NCBI GenBank assembly: GCA_029938115.1
Contig: JAPYOP010000025.1
Location: 1 to 55,348 of the forward strand
Origin: Colwellia sp.
Lineage (GTDB): Bacteria > Pseudomonadota > Gammaproteobacteria > Enterobacterales > Alteromonadaceae
DNA: 55,348 bases
Direction of reading: 5' to 3'
Shown: positions 53,419-55,348 of the stretch, piece by piece
Layout of the letters: the number at the start of each line of letters is the position of its first letter
Position numbering within the stretch: the stretch's first letter is position 1
Made by a program: the position numbers and the translations under genes
Notes under the pieces: model-generated
Databases searched by the model: none
Told to the model about the DNA's origin: nothing
What the model saw: the letters and a program-made list of their open reading frames with translations, nothing else

Positions 53419-53422
53419 GACA

Positions 53423-53881
53423 TTACGCTATTACTTTAGTTAGAAACATACTATAGGGATCTTCTTGGTAATTATCAAAAGGCAGACATGCTTGAAAGCC
53501 AAAGCTTTTATACAAATTTTGTGCAGGAAAAAAGGCATCTTTTGTTCCTGTTTCTAAGCTTACTCTTTCAAAGGATTGGGCTTTAGCTGCAGCTAATACA
53601 TGCGTTAATAACTTTGCAGCAACGCCTTTTCTCAAAAACTGCTTAGCAGTACGCATTGACTTAATCTCAGCATGCTTATCGCTAAGCTTTTTTAATGCGC
53701 CACAGCCCGCTAATTCATCGTTAATCCAGGCCGTCCAAAAAGTTATGTCCGGAGCTTTTAACGATGATAAATCAAGTACATGCACACTCTCTGGTGGCGA
53801 GTGCTGTAGCATATCATTGTGATGCTCTTGCAATAATTGCTCAACCTCAGAACTTTCAAGGTTATCTATTTTAATTTTCAT
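53423..53881 (-). CDS. GNAT family N-acetyltransferase
   Basis: 152 residues. GNAT fold with FWTAWINDELAGCGALKKL, AEIKSMRTAKQFLRKGVAAKLL (acetyl-CoA loop, QFLRKGVA in place of the common Q/RxxGxG/A) and ETGTKDAFFPAQNLYKSFGF. Substrate unknown; related sequences act on small amines or amino acids. First gene of a two-gene unit with the GDCC protein. Confidence 0.87.
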   Translation of the reverse strand: MKIKIDNLESSEVEQLLQEHHNDMLQHSPPESVHVLDLSSLKAPDITFWTAWINDELAGCGALKKLSDKHAEIKSMRTAKQFLRKGVAAKLLTHVLAAAKAQSFERVSLETGTKDAFFPAQNLYKSFGFQACLPFDNYQEDPYSMFLTKVIA

Positions 53882-53920
53882 TATTTATCTATACATACAA
53901 CGTTGGAATTGATTAGCTTA

Positions 53921-54019
53921 CTACCTGTGTGATCTAATGTATGCAACCTCGTCTTGGGCACTTGCTTCACGAGCAGCAGCGGCAAAAACAAACCCAATTA
54001 AATTACCAATTGCGCTCAT
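53921..54019 (-). CDS. possible 32-residue small protein
   Basis: ATG 54019 (minus strand) has AGGGAAA 5 bp upstream. The peptide begins MSAIGNLIGFVF, with a small Ala-rich hydrophobic stretch, then a charged tail ending RSHR. It has the look of a short membrane-associated peptide, but no homologue is known to me. The opposite-strand frame at 53941-54135 is less convincing. Confidence 0.3.
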   Translation of the reverse strand: MSAIGNLIGFVFAAAAREASAQDEVAYIRSHR

Positions 54020-54106
54020 TTTATTTCCCTATTTTTAACTTAAGTTCGAAAGCGTTTTCTATGAAAGGTGATTGTAATACAAAAAAACAGCTTATTTCAA
54101 TAATAC

Positions 54107-54748
54107 TTAGCGTCTCAACTCTTCCATATCACTAATGAGTTCTTCGAGCTTTTCAAACATTCGACCATATAAAGAGTTAAAATCTAACCTATATAATGGT
54201 CCAGAACAATAGTGCAACAAAAATGCGATAATACCTACCGGTATCAACAGATAAAGAGGTGTAGAAAAAATTAATATAGTATCCGGAAAGCTTTTAACAA
54301 ACCCGTCTATTCCCTCTTGGCAAATGTCGGTAAAGCGAAATTGTAGTACTATAGACAAAAATAAAGCAGGATAGAAAAAACTGTATAATTTGGCATATAC
54401 AACCATCAAGTCTTTCATCCATTTATCAAACGCTTTTAGGTATTGATAACTGCTTACATCTTTATCTAGTAATGCTAGGCTCGCTTGTTCTTTTCTACCG
54501 CGAATAACTAAGGTCATTAGCATGGCAGCGATAAATAGTCCTAAATAGGGTATTCCTTTGAAACTCAAAACGATTAAAATTAGCAAAGCAAATATAACTA
54601 ACCCTATTAAATTCCACTTAAACATTAACTCAAACTTATCAACTATATTTTTTGATTTTTGGTTATATAAATCATTAATTTTAGGGGCAACTAATGCTTC
54701 ATTACTAATGAAACCTCCTTTCCAAATGTCTTCAATTGAATGGCTCAT
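54107..54748 (-). CDS. four-helix membrane protein paired with an ECF sigma factor
   Basis: 213 residues. A soluble N-terminus (about 1-42), then four hydrophobic helices at about 46-63, 66-82, 118-137 and 156-180, and a C-terminal acidic tail with heptad-like Leu/Glu spacing. It begins immediately after the sigma factor stop (TAA-ATG) with GAGGAG as ribosome site, so the pair is coupled. By position it could be a membrane regulator of that sigma factor, but no zinc anti-sigma motif is seen. Family not recognised. Confidence 0.65.
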   Translation of the reverse strand: MSHSIEDIWKGGFISNEALVAPKINDLYNQKSKNIVDKFELMFKWNLIGLVIFALLILIVLSFKGIPYLGLFIAAMLMTLVIRGRKEQASLALLDKDVSSYQYLKAFDKWMKDLMVVYAKLYSFFYPALFLSIVLQFRFTDICQEGIDGFVKSFPDTILIFSTPLYLLIPVGIIAFLLHYCSGPLYRLDFNSLYGRMFEKLEELISDMEELRR

Positions 54749-55240
54749 TTAACTCTCCTCTATATTTAATATTTTATTTAATCTTTCTTTAATTCTTTTA
54801 ATCCGAACACCAATGTTGTTAGAGTTAGAACCTATAATTTCAGCTATTTCTTGATATGTTTTTTCTTCTAAGTAAAGCAAAATCACTCCACGGTCAATTT
54901 CAGATAGTTGCCTAATTGCAGCATAAAGCTGATTAATTGATTGCTCACCAAAGTTTTTGCTATCTGCAATTAACTCTTCAGGCAAACTGTCAGAGACAAA
55001 ATGTTGATGATTGTTTTTTGCTTTTTTCAAATAAGTTAAACAAACATTTAATGATAATCGGTAGATCCATGTTGACCACTCACATTGCTCTTTGAAGCGA
55101 TCTTTACTACGCCAGATTTGCAGGCAAACCTCCTGATAATAGTCTTCAAAATCTTCTTGGTTATTAGTATAAGCACGGCAAATTTTTATAATGATGGCTG
55201 CGTGCGGTAAAATATATGCTAAATAAAAATCACTACCCAT
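54749..55240 (-). CDS. ECF-type RNA polymerase sigma factor
   Basis: 163 residues. Region 2 (about 12-80) shows NQEDFEDYYQEVCLQIWRS and WSTWIYRLSLNVCLTYLKK. Region 4 (about 105-160) shows IRQLSEIDRGVILLYLEEKTYQEIAEIIGSNSNNIGVRIKRIKERL. Regions 1 and 3 are absent, as in ECF sigma factors. AGGAAA precedes the ATG by about 11 bp. It is the first gene of a two-gene unit with the membrane protein. Confidence 0.9.
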   Translation of the reverse strand: MGSDFYLAYILPHAAIIIKICRAYTNNQEDFEDYYQEVCLQIWRSKDRFKEQCEWSTWIYRLSLNVCLTYLKKAKNNHQHFVSDSLPEELIADSKNFGEQSINQLYAAIRQLSEIDRGVILLYLEEKTYQEIAEIIGSNSNNIGVRIKRIKERLNKILNIEES

Positions 55241-55348
55241 AATGTTCTATATTTCCTGCCATATTAATTTGTCTCTTTTTTAAGTTACTTAATTAGTGGC
55301 TTAAAAATGAATTTATTACACCCTAAGTAAATTATTTTTAAATTATTT

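Noticed and set aside
53941..54135. 64-codon plus-strand open frame
   Set aside because: No ribosome site, low-complexity composition, and it overlaps the 3' end of the membrane protein gene on the other strand.
1..55348. exosortase, rhombosortase, transposase, tRNA or rRNA genes
   Set aside because: None was found by motif reading on either strand; the sorting enzymes implied by the PEP-CTERM and GlyGly-CTERM-like tails must lie outside the window.

Overview
The window is AT-rich (mostly A/T at third codon positions) and carries psychrophile- or marine-type gammaproteobacterial genes: PEP-CTERM proteins, a Paa phenylacetate cluster, NtrC/NtrY-like pairs and tandem short hairpin repeats. Gene content and repeat style suggest Alteromonadales, most likely Colwelliaceae (Colwellia/Thalassotalea type). 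That assignment is an inference; no rRNA or tRNA gene is present. No CRISPR array or complete insertion sequence was seen.

Region 1 (1-14.8 kb) looks like one regulatory and secretion island. A periplasmic beta-propeller sensor kinase (451-3621) and an OmpR/BaeR-type response regulator (3651-4325) are followed by exported proteins: a 942-residue lipoprotein with four Ig-like repeats, four small PEP-CTERM proteins and an M60-like zinc metallopeptidase ending in a GlyGly-CTERM-like tail. Six promoters in this stretch share the same 19-bp tandem box (TGCATATT-CNC-TGCATATT, 11-bp period), each 7 bp upstream of a -10-like hexamer. This is the geometry of an OmpR/PhoB-family activator, so the island is probably the local regulon of the two-component pair. 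One box drives a 91-residue stand-alone HisKA (DHp) domain with an intact phospho-acceptor His and no ATPase domain. Two boxes follow decayed copies of the regulator's 3' end, which shows that the regulator-tail-plus-promoter unit was duplicated.

Region 2 (14.9-17.4 kb) holds a CadC-like membrane regulator, two small exported or membrane proteins on the minus strand (one only 56 residues) and a divergent trypsin-like protease.

Region 3 (17.6-31.8 kb) is a phenylacetate degradation cluster: paaK (minus) divergent from paaZ-paaG-paaJ-paaA-paaB-paaC-paaD-paaE, then paaX, a fused hydratase/dehydrogenase standing in for PaaF and PaaH, and paaY. PaaK carries a C-terminal globin domain, an unusual fusion in an oxygen-dependent pathway. 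A 263-bp MITE-like element sits exactly at the 3' end of paaA and supplies its last codons and stop. A second, inverted copy (313 bp, with a 50-bp hairpin insertion) lies after paaY.

Region 4 (32.4-53.1 kb) contains two paralogous modules in the same order: periplasmic adaptor, ABC ATPase, MacB/FtsX-type permease, sigma-54 activator, NtrY-like kinase. Each has a good sigma-54 promoter (-24/-12) 30-40 bp before the adaptor, suggesting that each activator autoregulates its own transporter operon. Between the modules are a DUF1289 protein, a cysteine-rich CWC protein, an exported peroxiredoxin and, on the minus strand, a DUF938 methyltransferase with an exported alpha/beta hydrolase. After the second module come a SnoaL-like protein, a membrane AraC-type regulator and a membrane-anchored amidohydrolase.

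Region 5 (53.2-55.3 kb, minus strand) has a cysteine-rich GDCC protein, a GNAT acetyltransferase, a possible 32-residue protein, and an ECF-type sigma factor directly followed by a four-helix membrane protein.
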